A stretch of 64,000 nucleotides of DNA, taken from NCBI GenBank assembly GCA_903813345.2, contig CAIIXF020000006.1:20653936-20717935 (forward strand), given 5' to 3'. Below are positions 33,452 through 46,100 of this stretch, in pieces. The DNA comes from Owenia fusiformis (Eukaryota; Annelida; Polychaeta; Sabellida; Oweniidae). The first letter of the stretch is position 1, and each line of letters begins with the position of its first letter. The position numbers were made by a program, and so were the translations under genes. A model generated the notes under the pieces. The model searched no databases, was not told the origin of the DNA, and saw nothing but the letters and a program-made list of their open reading frames with translations.

Positions 33452-33869
33452 CTGGGTTCCAACTCGATATTCTTTAATCTCCACGCATGCGTCATTTGCT
33501 ATTCGTGTTTGTATAATTTGTACGACTGCATGGAGAATGACCCGATACTCTCCAACAAAGCTATTGCTTGATTGATTTATATGATGGTTGATATATTGTA
33601 TTTCCCTCAGATATACCCTGTATCAAAAACCTCCCATTAAATAACCTCTATATATTTTCATCAGCGGTCAGATATAGCTATACGTCCCGCTCTGAGCGGG
33701 CAGATATAGTATATCTGCCCGCTGACGTCATAATCGCCGTTCGCATATTGGTTCGTTTTTGTAACATGCGCATAATTACTGTAAACGTTAATGGAGAAAA
33801 GGCAGACAATCGCGATCTGTTTGAAGGAAGGAAATGAGCGTATCCCTGTTAAACAAGGATTTCAGAAAT

Positions 33870-34335
33870 AAATGTGGATGAATATCTGAAAATCAGGCTA
33901 TTCTAAATGAATTCTTACGGTTGGTTGGACATTTTCTGAACTCCGGCCAATTGAACAGCGTGAACAAAATGACCAAGATTGGTATGGGATAAACAGATCA
34001 TCCTATAGTCGGTTCATGATATTGGGATTAAATAAATGTGGATGAATATCTGAAAATCAGGCTATTCTAGATGAATTCTTACGGTTTGTTGGACATTTTC
34101 TGAGCTCCGGCCAATTGAACAGCGTGAACAAAATGACCAAGATTGGTATGGGATAAACAGATCATCCTATAGTCGGTTCATGATATTGGGATTAAATAAA
34201 TGTGGATGAATATCTGAAAATCAGGCTATTCTAAATGAATTCTTACGGTTTGTTGGACATTTTCTGAACTCCGGCCAATTGAACAGCGTGAACAAAATGA
34301 CCAAAATTGGTATGGGATAAACAGATCATCCTATA
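33870..34335 (+). repeat. Three tandem copies of a 164-bp unit
   Basis: AAATGTGGATGAATATCTG begins near 33870, 34034 and 34198. Each unit runs to GGGATAAACAGATCATCCTA. The left Harbinger copy holds two units, one interrupted by the 2.9-kb element. Confidence 0.85.
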
Positions 34336-35007
34336 GTTCAATATCCTGAACCTCATATAGGATAATCTCTATTTATCCCATGATACTACTAATTCCCTAA
34401 TATTTTTATTGAGAAAAAATCGTATTGAAAATTTTTGCCAAACAAAGCTTCCTCTTTCAATCAGTTGGGTCGATATAGCATGCTAAAATGATGTTCTTAT
34501 GTGAAAAACGAATTCCAGTTTTATCATCATCGCTCTGACACAGACAAAAATGCTTACGTATTGCTGAATGTTTTGATGTTGATGTGTTTATGTTACACAT
34601 GTACAATAATTTTTTTATATTTAAAAATATCATAAACCTAAGTCATATTTTCTTAAATTAAATATACCATTTTTTCATAGAAAATTCTAACTAATGATTT
34701 TATGAAGACAGTTATGAATATTATGGAATAAAAAGCTAATTTACTGGTCGGGATTAAATATGGGTTTATTCCTCATGACAATTTGATATTTCACATATTG
34801 TGAGGGACAATTTGGTATTTCCCTCTGACCCTCCGGGGTCTCGGTAAATATCATATTGTCCATCATAATAAAACCCATATTGAATCCCTCCCACTACATA
34901 ACCTATATATATCTTGCGAAAATCTACATCTGTCACTGGAAGGCAGCCCATCTTGAAAACAAGACACGTACGGTGTCTTTGTAATTAGTCCGACTGATAT
35001 AGCCTAC

Positions 35008-35336
35008 CTAGAGAAAACCGCCGATACCTCAGCAACAATGTTCGAAACAGTAGGTTGGGATACCCCGAATATATCTCCATTTATCATTTGCATACAACCT
35101 GTAGCATAAAATCGTAATGAAATGAATACTTTTAGCTGACATGGAATTGCCTGAGGATTCCTTGTTCTTGACGCTAGATCCCCATCTAATATATTAATCA
35201 ACTCAAGAATGAGTGGCCTCGGCATGCGATATCTGTTTAATATCTCATCGTCAGTCATCTCTAACGGCTGACTCCTGTCTCTGAATAAGCGTAAACCTCT
35301 TCTATTGTGAACATCCTGGAATAATATGCGCCACAT
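35008..35336 (-). pseudogene. Harbinger transposase N-terminal exon (right copy), open
   Basis: This is the 109-residue N-terminal segment of a HARBI1-like transposase: DVHNRRGLRLFRDRSQPLE, PRPLILELINILDGDLASRT, then the HTH GVSQPTVSNIV. It is open throughout, unlike the left copy, and ends at a TAG|GTAGGC donor. No DDE exon follows, so it cannot make a complete transposase. Confidence 0.82.
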
Positions 35337-35933
35337 TTTCCAGCTTGATCGAACCCTAATATTTTAATTTTAGCAGACGATATTTGCGAAATGGAATTGC
35401 GATATTTATTATAGATTTCACAAAACCAAGGTAGCATAATCGTGCACTTTCAGACTTGATTTTGATAGGTTTTGGTTATTTGTGTCTCTAATGTTTTTCA
35501 ACCTATTTTTAGTTGGATGTCTCAAAGGGCACTTCCTAGATTTCTACAACGATAATGTTAATTTAAATAGGAAAACTATCAAGATTCTTGATGATATGTT
35601 AGCGATTTATATTGCGGCAGGGTCAGGGATGCCGCAAATAAAGTGGAGTTTGCGACATAAAAATCAACTGATTTACGTGGACGCAACTGTGCGATGACTG
35701 CATAATACCAATTTGCGTGCGGTTAGCAGTGTATTTGCGATTCGAAATGAAAATAGCGATGCGTCTACCGTGTAATAAGAAAACTGCGATTTGCGCTAAA
35801 GACGCAAAACGGCAATGAATTTGCGCTAGAGTGCCTTTGAGATGACCTCATAATATCGTTTTGCGTACGATTCGCTAAATATTTACGTTGCGATTGCGAT
35901 TTGCGGTGCGTCGACCGGATAATGAGGTCTCAG

Positions 35934-38120
35934 GTCCATACCGTCCAACCATGAAGATTGTACGTAACTAATTTATCTTCCTCAGATGGTTGGGTAAAAC
36001 TTTCACATTTGATCTGCGGCAACCATACGACGGTCGTAGCTTCCCAAAACCGAGAGGAATATGTAGCAAAAGATATTGCTAGGATGAAGAATCTTTTCTT
36101 CATCCTAGAGATATTGGGATAATTTGTGCAACGTAGATTTTCTTTAATGATTTTGTGAAGCTACGGATCCCGTACGGCTGCCTTAAAGCAATTGTGAATG
36201 AGCCTTTAAGAAATAAAAACAATAATATTTCTTTGTTTCAATAAGTCTTATTTAACATAATCATAACATACAATCATTTAGCATCTTATCACACTGTTAA
36301 TCAGAAGTTACATTAAATTCACCTTTTCAGAATCACTTTTTAATTAACCTAAAAAAATCAAGAGTTTTTCAGTTTTAAAGAAATAAAGTCAGAACCCATG
36401 AAATCTTGGAAGAAAATCTGAATTATATGAATTTCTAAATGCCCAACAACTGTAGTATTTACAAAAATGCCCAACAACTATAGTATGCATTTACAAAAAT
36501 GCCTGACAACAATAGTATTTACAAAAATATTGTATCTAACACGTCTCATTCTTTGATTTGATCAATGGAATTCTCAATTGATTATATTTACATACATTCT
36601 TGTTACAATTTACAAAAAATAATTTCAAAAACATAAATCACTTTGATTTTTCAAAATCATAAATATATAGAATAATAACAGGATATAAAGTAATAATAGG
36701 GTAGAAAATAAAATCATAATATATAATATCTAACTTTGTTCCGATTGTCCAACTGAAGCCAATAATATCAACTAAGTAAGCAAAAGCAAGTCATGAAATG
36801 CTATTCATAAATCAGAGACAAACATATTTAATATCCCTAAATATGACCCTTTCCAAAACAATTCGATTTTCATCTTGTACATATATACTATACTCTGACA
36901 CTCTCTTACCTCTCTCAAGAAATGTACACTCTGATTATTAATACAAATTATTGCAATACCATACAAGGCATAAACATGCAAAATGTCACCACCTGCCATT
37001 TGTTACAGATATCATTTGTTACAGACGCCATTTGTTGCAGATGCCAAACACCAACCACAAAAAAGTTGGAGACCATAACAATATATCAACACTTGTGGTA
37101 TGAAATAAACATTATACTGAAGTATCCATAAGGAAATTGTGAAGATTCATTGGCTGAGTGCCAAAGCCTAGTGCATTAGGCTTTCAAAAGGAGAAAAAGA
37201 CAGCATAGTTTGCCTTTGACAAGGTGTCAAATAAATATTGTGATTTGAATAATCTTCACAATTATTTACAATAAAACACAATCAATTAACAATTTTAATA
37301 TAATTTTAGATAATGCAATTTATTGAAGTTTTATAGAAACTGTTGAAGAAAATAGAAGTGAAGTGGCTTTAATAAAAAACTTCAACAAATTGCAGCCTTA
37401 CTGACTGATATAATATGGATACTTATAACTTGCACCTCATATTACATTTAGGCTATACTTCAAACTAATCAATTGCACATTTGTAATTACTATGAAACAT
37501 TGCATTGTTTTTAACACTCTATTAAGATTTGGAGTGCATACTCATTTCTTACCTCACAGTCAAAGTTCCATACGTGAAGTTGTAAACTGGATTTTCTAAT
37601 TAGGCCAGGGATAGAAAATGAAAGTATTTGAGGTTTCATTTTTTTTTTAATGTTTCACTAAATAATATGCATTAATTTTTCAGAACAGCTAACAAGCCTT
37701 TATATGAAAATAGAATTCATATACAGTAAAACCTGTCTTAGTGAACACCTCTCTCTAGTGAACACCTGACTTCTGTTTACATTACCCTCTCTGTAGTGAA
37801 CACCTACCAACGATGAACATTTTTCTACGCAATAATGTTCAATATACAAAGATTTTACTGTATAATCTTTTTTAATGTGAAAATGCATCAGCTATTTTTT
37901 GCTTTTTCTAACAAAACAATATTTTAGAAGTTGCCTTGCTGGACTTAATAAATTATATGATTTTGATTATAATCTCATTTAATGTCCAATGGGCAAATTT
38001 AACACATTTCAATACAATTTAATATGAAACATAATATAGATCTTTTGTTGTAATTGGTATATGTCGATCTTATGGAAGTCCTGTCTCCATATTCTATCAC
38101 TATGGGTGAAATTCTCTTGC
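35934..38120. other. Intergenic stretch
   Basis: No exon was recognised. It holds a 13-bp-arm hairpin at 36089-36118 (CTAGGATGAAGAA/TTCTTCATCCTAG), three short tandem repeats of TTTACAAAAATGCC(C/T)(A/G)ACAAC with AGTA (36438-36530), a GTCACCACC repeat fragment (36983-37080) and a small pogo-like MITE (37724-37860). Confidence 0.55.
37724..37860. mobile_element. 137-bp pogo/Tigger-like MITE
   Basis: Left end CAGTAAAACCTGTC and right end GATTTTACTG are flanked by TA on both sides. Repeated TAGTGAACACC phrases follow the left end. A TA target and CAGT ends fit the Tc1/mariner-pogo group. No ORF is present. Confidence 0.7.
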
Positions 38121-41100
38121 TTAAAGGATTTTAAACATTTGCACATGATTGCCCTCGGGATCTGGTACAACCCAATGACCTTTACTGGTCTCTTTAGCGC
38201 CCCCTATATTTGCCCCATCAACCTGAACACAAATTGAGACATTTTGGGAATTACCTACGACCACCCCTGGGTAATACCCTAACACCAACTCTGATTTCCT
38301 TGAAACTGCAAATACAGAATATTTACAATGATCACCACTTGCACGATTCACTGGCTTGTGACCAATAATGTCCTCATAGAATTGTTCCATTTTGGTAAAG
38401 TTGGCAGGGTCCTGGACAAGTACACATATCTCAACTCCCGCCTGAGGGCAGCCTGTTCTAAGCCCAATAGCAGGGAGTCCTTGATTTCTATTTCTATAGA
38501 GTTGAAGTTCCTCTGGTATGCGGTCCTTTATAGCACTGGGAAATGTGACATTTTCCCATTGATCAGATTGTAAAGCTTTCAGGGATCTGAGTGCGTTCGC
38601 CTGGTTTCGTCCATCAAATAACAAATTGATCCCCACTGATGGAACACTTCCTTCTGGAGTTACACTTGGTTGCCAGAGTGACATAATCCTCTCATGGATC
38701 GCTAGGAAAGTGAACGCTGCACTGAAGGGGATCACAGCCTGTGTGATATTCTCCATGATGATGTTTGTGTTGCTAGGTGACGTCTCTACCTCTAGTGATA
38801 CTTTGGGAGGGTTAGCAATCTCAGCCGCTGAAATTGTAAAATCAATGGTTAGTGTTGATAAAATGAAACAGTTAAGCCACAAATTGTAGTTGGCTTCAGA
38901 ATTTCCTCTATCACTCACCTCTTTTATCTCACATTTTCTTGGTTACATTAAGTCAGGTCAAAATACAGTAAAACCAGAGACTGTTATCATATATATTACA
39001 CTTATTAATTATAGTGGTCGCCAGGGTAACTCAAAATCAGGGGACCCAAGTGAAATAAAAACAAGGCATTAACATGACAAAATGTCACCACCTAGTTGCT
39101 CACAATATTATGAATTCAATCCTAAGTCAGAGTTGAATTTCTAAGAATTTGTAGATGATTTTGAAAAAATTGGTCAATTTGAAGCAAGTTGAAAAAAGAC
39201 CTTTTTTGACCCTGAGAAGGTCACTGGAGTTGAAATCTAAAGTCAGATTTAAACTTCTGAGAACTTGTTGATGGTTTTGAAAAAACTGCCAGTCTAAACA
39301 GTAATTGTTCAGTTATTGAAAGTTATAAGAATTTGTTACAGATGCCAACTGCCATCCGCCGATCACCAACCGCTGACCACCTTCACAAAAATGGAAACCA
39401 TCCATACTAATATTTCACCACTTTTTGGTGGTGACATAATAATTATACAATTGGTTGTTAAAGTATGATCTATATTGTGCAAACTTTAATTGAAAATTCA
39501 CCAAACCACCCAATGACTATGTGACTGACTCTTTACATTGCACCTAAAGTCCTGAAAAGAACTTAAAATGAATTTTAAATGGTGAAGATATAAAAAAAAT
39601 ACATGTTTGTGATTGCTCGCTAGTCTAGTGCCTAATCAGAAGTACCTAGACTGTTCTGAGGAACACAACCATTAAATTACTTTTTCTACTATTATAACCA
39701 TGTGGGTACCCCCCTAGTGCCCCTCAATGAAATTATGCATTACCTTCAAGTGACACCACCCTGAGTTTATCCATATTAAGTAAGCCTGCTGTCATTTTGG
39801 CAGCAAATCCTGCATAACATGAGCTTGAGGCAAACCAGACAAGTAGATACCCACTTTCATCAAACCTATAGAAATGGAATAGTACCACTATATACATGGT
39901 ATTGTATTAAAACTATTTAGCAAGAAAACATGTTTGATTATCTTTCAGTCACCATGTATTGTTTTCAAATTCTATTTCCTATTTTCAGTTTTTTCTTTTT
40001 CTGAAGGACATTTTAATTTTGTATTTCTATTATATTGCATAACAATACAATACAATGTAATACAAATGTATCGTATTTTGTTTGTCTGCCATCAATGATG
40101 ATGAGAAATTACTCTGAGTATATTGTATGGTCATTGAAGTAACTTCATTGGATTATATAGATAATTCATAAAACTACATTACATTACATATACTTTACCT
40201 GACTGGTTCAAAGTGAATTCCTGATATAAGTGTGGTCCAGTATTTCCATAAACTCTCCACTATACTCTTTATAAGTGGAGCACCATTTATTTGGATTAGC
40301 CCGCACACTCCTGGGCCCCGAGGAGTCGTTGTAAACGATATACCCCATTTCTTACTGACCTGAAAATTGACAGCAATTGATGTACAATGGGTGCTTCACT
40401 TCGTTTTAATACATACATGTAGACATCACAATGTTTTCTGATTCATGAATATTAAATATGATTGCATGACATGGCTGGATATCTAATACAAGGATACAAT
40501 AAACTAGTGTTGTCGCGATTAATCGATACATCGCGATATACATCGCCAAAGCTGATTCTGGCGATGCATCGATGTCTGAAACAAAACATCGATGTTTTTA
40601 AAAAAAATTAATTTGCTACCTTTGCTACCTTTATACCTTTGCTACCTTTCTCATGTCTTATTTCATTTTTCAATGTTTTCTGATATTCTTTCGCTTAAAA
40701 ACTGTTTAAGCTAGTCAAAATGAACCATTAATCTAAAAGAATTACTTTACTTTCATTTCACCCTTACTAGAAGTTCCCGGATGTACTGGATGTTTGGTAT
40801 TTTAGTGCATTAGCGTTCGGTATTTCAGTGCACTTTTCTCGGACTTTTTCTCGATGAACATCGCATTGTGCATCGATGTTTACTACTGAAAATTGCCAAT
40901 GCATCGATGTACGATTATGGCACATCGCGACAACACTACAATAAACAGACATAACTTCAAAATCACCCAAAAGTTGAGTGATAACTGACATTCTACATTT
41001 TTCCAAGCTTATGAACAAGATGCGATTAGATGTTATCTTGATTTATGTCATAAATATCAATAAATCAAAACTCAGTCAAAGTGATGATTGATTGTCTAGA

Positions 41101-41509
41101 AATACATGTATGGTTTCAAAAATTGTTTATCAACTTTGAAAATATTTTTGGAAATATGACTTCTAGTTCGGGAGACTCCCAATAGGCCCCATATATCAAC
41201 TCTATATCAAGCATTATCTCAATTCAATAATTCCAGGTGATATCGATCAGATTTGACTCTTAGGTACGAACAAGGAAATGAAAATCAACTCACCAGCCTA
41301 AAATTAATTTGGTCAATTTCATCATAACCAGATTTGTCGGCTCTCTCTGCATATGTCTTGGGCACGTCCGTATCTTTCGTGACTAGAATAACTCTGGATG
41401 AGTCTACCTCGTCAAACGAGTCTTGTTTGTCTTCATGGCTCACAAATATGCCATCACAATCGTCTAAAGTTCTCAAATCTCTGAGGCTCAAAACTTTTTC
41501 TCCCGACAT
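38121..41509 (-). CDS. Four-exon gene with C-terminal glyoxalase/VOC-like domain, tentatively FAM124-like
   Basis: Exons 41509-41294, 40359-40199, 39865-39744 and 38827-38121 join in consistent phase with GT-AG introns, giving 401 residues. The N-terminus is acidic and soluble with no signal peptide. The middle carries KKWGISFTTTPRGPGVCGLIQ and SLWKYWTTLISGIHFEPVR. The last exon has FSAAFTFLAIHERIM, then VEICVLVQDPANFTKMEQFYEDIIGH, SELVLGYYPG, VSICVQVDG and HWVVPDPEGNHVQM. The strand pattern and the final PDPEGN-hydrophobic motif are those of VOC/glyoxalase folds. The match to vertebrate FAM124 C-termini is from memory and weak, and no catalytic metal triad is evident. Start ATG 41509 is the first in frame. 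Intron 1 carries a hAT MITE. Confidence 0.7.
39081..39440 (-). repeat. GTCACCACC dispersed repeat, copy in a VOC-like gene intron
   Basis: It is bounded by TGTCACCACC (39083) and GGTGGTGACATAAT (39428). It shares TTGGTCAATTTGAAG, TTTTTGACC and GCCGATCACCAACCGC with the copy at 30677-31060, in opposite orientation. Confidence 0.65.
40505..40938. mobile_element. 434-bp non-autonomous hAT element
   Basis: It starts TAGTGTTGTCGCGATTAATC and ends with the inverted partner CATCGCGACAACACTA. An exact 8-bp target-site duplication CAATAAAC lies at 40497-40504 and 40939-40946. ATCGATGT motifs repeat near both ends. TIR wording and an 8-bp TSD are typical of hAT. It lies in intron 1 of the VOC-like gene and contains no transposase. 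Confidence 0.92.
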
Positions 41510-42120
41510 TTTTTCTTATGTTGTCAGCAACTGTCAAATATAAATAAAATTCCTTTCTTCATGTTGTTAATTTCTCTGTTGTTTAAAACATTTTTCGTTC
41601 AATTTCACTATTTTATAACAATTACGAAAATGATTTCTTTATATATAACCACCCCACAGATTATCTCTGATTATTGCAGCATATAAATTATTTGAACTGA
41701 AACTTGATAACACCTCCTGACTGCTTTGAATATTCACTCCGTAAAGGTAAACAAAATCAGAAAAAATTGTCTTTCAATGTGCTTACGTATTCAATGTTTT
41801 ATACCATTAAAATAGCAGTAATTTAACAAATAATATACTTGGACTACGTAAGAAGGTCCAATTCAACTATCCTAGCTACTGATTGCAAATAGACTTCATC
41901 AATGTGGACCTGGAAAAGATTTAACAAGGGGGCGGATCTGAGTGAAGTTTTCAAGTTTTGCTTTCAGTGAAGTTTCACTTTTATCAAACACAAGTCATAT
42001 TCATTGTATAAGCACAGGATTTTATTCTGATTTGTTTTTTTAACTAACAGAAGTTAAAAGCCAACATAAACATATTTTTCATGACAAGTCAATAAGCTGA
42101 ACTGAACAACTACAAAAGCG
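41510..42120. promoter_or_regulatory. Shared upstream region of two divergent genes
   Basis: It is the 611-bp gap between the VOC-like gene start codon (minus) and the Ig/FnIII gene start codon (plus). Any promoter and 5' UTR for both genes must lie here unless 5' non-coding exons sit further away. No TATA box, initiator or factor site could be assigned. Confidence 0.35.
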
Positions 42121-43160
42121 ATGAAGCTCAAGTTGTTAATCTTAACGGTGATTGCAACTGTTGGATTTCCTTCAAGAATATATGCTGATATTGGTGAGTG
42201 CTGTAAAAATTTGGTTCTGTTCATCGTAAATTACAGTTGCATGTCTTGCATTGGAAATTCTTACCCCATGTTGAGCTAAGCATGTTTTACTCCTACCCAG
42301 GGGAGCCAGGGGTTTTACTAGAATTTCTGACAACAGGCTAAATAAATGAAAACAACAGACAAAAGTAATGGAAATCATAAATTTAACATGGAAAAGTTGA
42401 AAAGTCCCTCAAAACAACAGGCAATTTTGTGAAAACAACTGGTGAAAATCGCCTGTTGCCTGCTGTTAGTTGAAAGCCAATGATGAAAGCCCTGCCTACC
42501 CGTAGGTTCTTGGTCCCCATCCCCTTCTTATTCCTCTCTAGTAAGGTACTGTACCATGAACAGTGGGAAAAATTATCTAATATACTAACATATTGTCCTA
42601 AATCAATGCTGACAAAAAACCTAAACTTTGTATCTCTTTCTTAGTTTTAATGTAGGAACTTTCTATTGTTCCCGCCAGAAAAGGTTTTTATTATTTTTTA
42701 TTTTGTGTCAACTTTTGTGACTTACATACCCTTTAATAGATACATGTTAGTCACCCCATAGCCTTAAGTATTAGAAATATTGAACTTGATCAAACCCCAT
42801 TCTCTTATAACAAAGCGCAAAGACTTGATACATGTACAGGTATAATATGTAATAACTATGACTAATGTTTTTCAGAGTTTCTCAAGAATCCTGAACCAAC
42901 AGCCGTTATATTTGGACATGATACGAGATTTGATTGCAGTGCCATTGATGTCCCAGAAAACAGACCAATTTCTTATCTTTGGTATTTTAACGGAGATCAT
43001 ATATCGGTGACTCTTCCAAAGGCTTCAGTTTTCCAAAACCAGTCACTTTACATCCCGAAGGTGAACCAGGAGGCACTTGGGATATATCAGTGTCAGGTTA
43101 GCCTAGCAGGAATCTCAGATTCAACTAAAACAAGCCAGGAGGCCACATTAGTCGAAGCAT
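42121..43160 (+). CDS. Signal peptide exon and Ig domain 1
   Basis: The first exon (24 codons) is a hydrophobic leader ending SRIYADI. The second exon is a whole Ig domain with Cys pair FDCSAI...YQCQV, tryptophan WYFNG and the pre-Cys motif EALGIYQC. Donors are GTGAGT at both exon ends. Confidence 0.85.
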
Positions 43161-46100
43161 GTGAGTTTTTGCATGAATCATACATTTCTTGCATTGTTCT
43201 CTGTCAACCATTGATTACCAGCTGGGTGATGAACTCTAATTCTACTTTTAAACAAATCTCTAAAACAGCTTATAATATCTGGTAAAATTATCAACTGGGC
43301 GCATATAGATTTTAAGTCTCACTTCAAGGCAATTTCAAAATGAACAACTTGGTGCAGATATATTTCCAGTCTCACTTCATGTGCAATTTCAAAATGAACA
43401 ACTTGGTGCAGATATATTTCCAGTCTCACTTCATGTGCAATTTCAAAATGAACAACTTGGTGCAGATATATTTCCAGTCTCACTTCAAGGCAATTTCAAA
43501 ATGAACAACTTGGTGCAGATATATTTCCAGTCTCACTTCATGTGCAATTTCAAGATGATCAACTGGGTTCAGCCCCGTTGTGCTGGGGAGACCACTGCCT
43601 TGTGATATTCTGGTTGTAACCACGAAGAAATTAATTATTATTGTGTGTATCTCTTTGCTAAATTTGAGCTCTTTGATAGAGGCTGAAATAAACTAATCCG
43701 TGTGTCAAAATTTTTTTTTCATTTTGGGCTTCAATGACTGAAAACATGGCAGTAAGTTTAAGCCCTGGACTTATCATTCTTGAAAGATGTTGTTTGAAAA
43801 TAAACTTTGAGCATCGAGCGCTAAGTTTAAGGAAACAATGCCAGAGTGGAATAAATCGGCCACAATGCTATTGAGTTTTTGGCTTTTATGCAGTATCACT
43901 TAAACGATACAAAATGACCTAAAAGAATATATTTCCAAGGAAACTCTTTGTAAGGGTCAAATACATATACAGTACAGAGAAAACAATAAATTATTTATCT
44001 CTAATTCAAGTACAATTATTTTCACCTTCTTACATTAGAGGCTAATTATGTTAGAAATATATTAATATTCATAGAATAAATACACGTATTCTACTTGTTC
44101 ATAATTACATGTATAACATTGAACTACATTTCAAAAATCATTTTGATACCAGAAAATATAAAAAAAATATATGTATTATTTAGCTGCTGTTTCCTGGAAT
44201 AAAGAAAGAATAGATTCAATTCAATTCAATTTATTCAATTCAAAATTCCATCATACAATTGATTTCATATATGACATGAAAAAGACATCCCAAAAGGGCA
44301 TATTATAAAACTTCAGTATACAGTATACACTACAGATAATTAATTAGTGTATGTCTAAATTATTCAAAGGTGTTATTGATTAGTTCATAAGAAAATGAAA
44401 GAATGTTCTTGGGATTTAATCAATATAATGATAATATAGAATACAAGTATTGATTCCGATGCTTAAATATTTTCACATGATGGATATACTGTATATTATT
44501 CAAAAGCCAAAATAATTTGAAACCTGGATCAAATAAAAGTATTTATTTATTATGATTATAAAATCTGTTGTTTCATATGTGTTTTAAGCTGATGCCCTTT
44601 TTGTTTTTAATCAGCTTTTTACATTTCAAAGTTAATATACCCCTATAGTAGTTGGATGAATATATAAACAACTGATGATAAATATTATATCTCTACTTCA
44701 AGTTAAGTTGTTAATATGATTAAAAATTCCAAAAGCACCATGTGCCATGTTTTATACCATAGCCATGGTGATTTAAAAGATATGTAGTTGTATTACTGTA
44801 GCAGTATGTATAGAATAACCTTTCTCGTCAAATTAGAAATAATTCATATCAATTAAAGAGAGAATCAGATATAGCGCGCGAGCAGGCTAAACCAAAAATT
44901 GTTTCAATTTTAGAATATTAATGGCTCATGTCATTCCTTTTCATGTCTATTTTCTAAAAATCACAAATGTGCATACTTTATTCCAGAAAAACTAAAGATT
45001 TTTACAAAAATGTATTATTTTTCTATTAGAATGGTTACTATTCTTATTATTTGGGAGAATTTAAACATTTCACTCATTTTTGCACTTTGGATCATTAAAA
45101 ACTTCACCAATTTATAACATATTGTAAATCTTTTGGGATATATTGTATTTGATATTGTAAGGAATAGATTGGTAGGTCAATTATACATGTTGCTTGTAAT
45201 TTTGTCACCCCCTATAGATCAGATTCTGCCTTTAAGGGGAAGGCAACTTTTAAGGTATTTCCTGAATTACTCATGTTCACACATTGCTTGTAATGAACTA
45301 GAGATGATATAAGTATTATCTGATTAAATTGAGGTTATGATTTGGGTTAAACAATAGAAATCATTTCTTCTACTCTAGGTCTTCCTAATTTCTAGGAAGC
45401 CTGGGCTGAAATAGTATAGCAATCCTTCTTCAGATAAAATCCGACTCAAAAAGGCATTCTTCCTGATAATCCTTTTTGATACCACTCCCTTTGAATAATA
45501 CTTCCTCACGATAGGCATACCAGGTTGTTCAATAAATTCACAGAAAAATGCTCTCATTTCAAAGGTTTTTAATACTATTTCATGAAATTTTTACATTACA
45601 TCAAAAGGACATCTAGTTATTGATTTTTAAAACATTAGCATCTCTTATTTGATTGGTCAGAAATGACGGTTACTATGGTAACCTGACTTTTGGGTAGGTG
45701 GGGCAATTTTTTTTACTCAGTTCAATAGAGAAAAACAAAAAGTGAGTAGGCAAAATTATGAGAGAATCACATATATGTTATTTTACTATTCATGAATATT
45801 TTCAGAATAATGTTTTTGTTTTCTCGTGCTGATTGCTGTGCAGCACAAAACCTTGCAAGAAAACTGTTCATCTTTCGGTTTGAAATGTTTACAAATGGAA
45901 GTGCAGGCTAATATTTGTAAAGCTTTTAGGCATGTCGTGTAATTTACCATGTGACTATTTTGAAGTGCAATATATTTCATTGTGTGTCTTGTTTCAGTTA
46001 TAAATAAAGATTTCTATGAGAACCCTGGCAACATAACAACCCAGGATGGAAACATCACAGAGTTGCGATGTATCACTCCGATCAGTGCACCACCTTTTAG

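Larger units (their letters stand above)
33590..35930 (-). mobile_element. Second Harbinger copy (partial), inverted relative to the first
   Basis: It is a 2.3-kb inverted copy of 26704-28467 joined to 31402-31831, lacking the 2.9-kb insert. The outer end at 35930 has the TIR (AATGAGGTCT on plus) followed by CAG. Homology stops at about 33590 and about 31831, so the Myb ORF and opposite TIR are absent. A 164-bp unit is present three times (33870-34335) against twice in the left copy. The copies appear more than 95% alike by eye, and the pair makes a large inverted repeat around 31.8-33.6 kb. Confidence 0.85.

Noticed and set aside
43381-43605. Plus-strand ORF of repeated MQFQNEQLGADIFPVSL
   Set aside because: It is a product of the 53-54-bp intronic tandem array and is not flanked by suitable splice sites.
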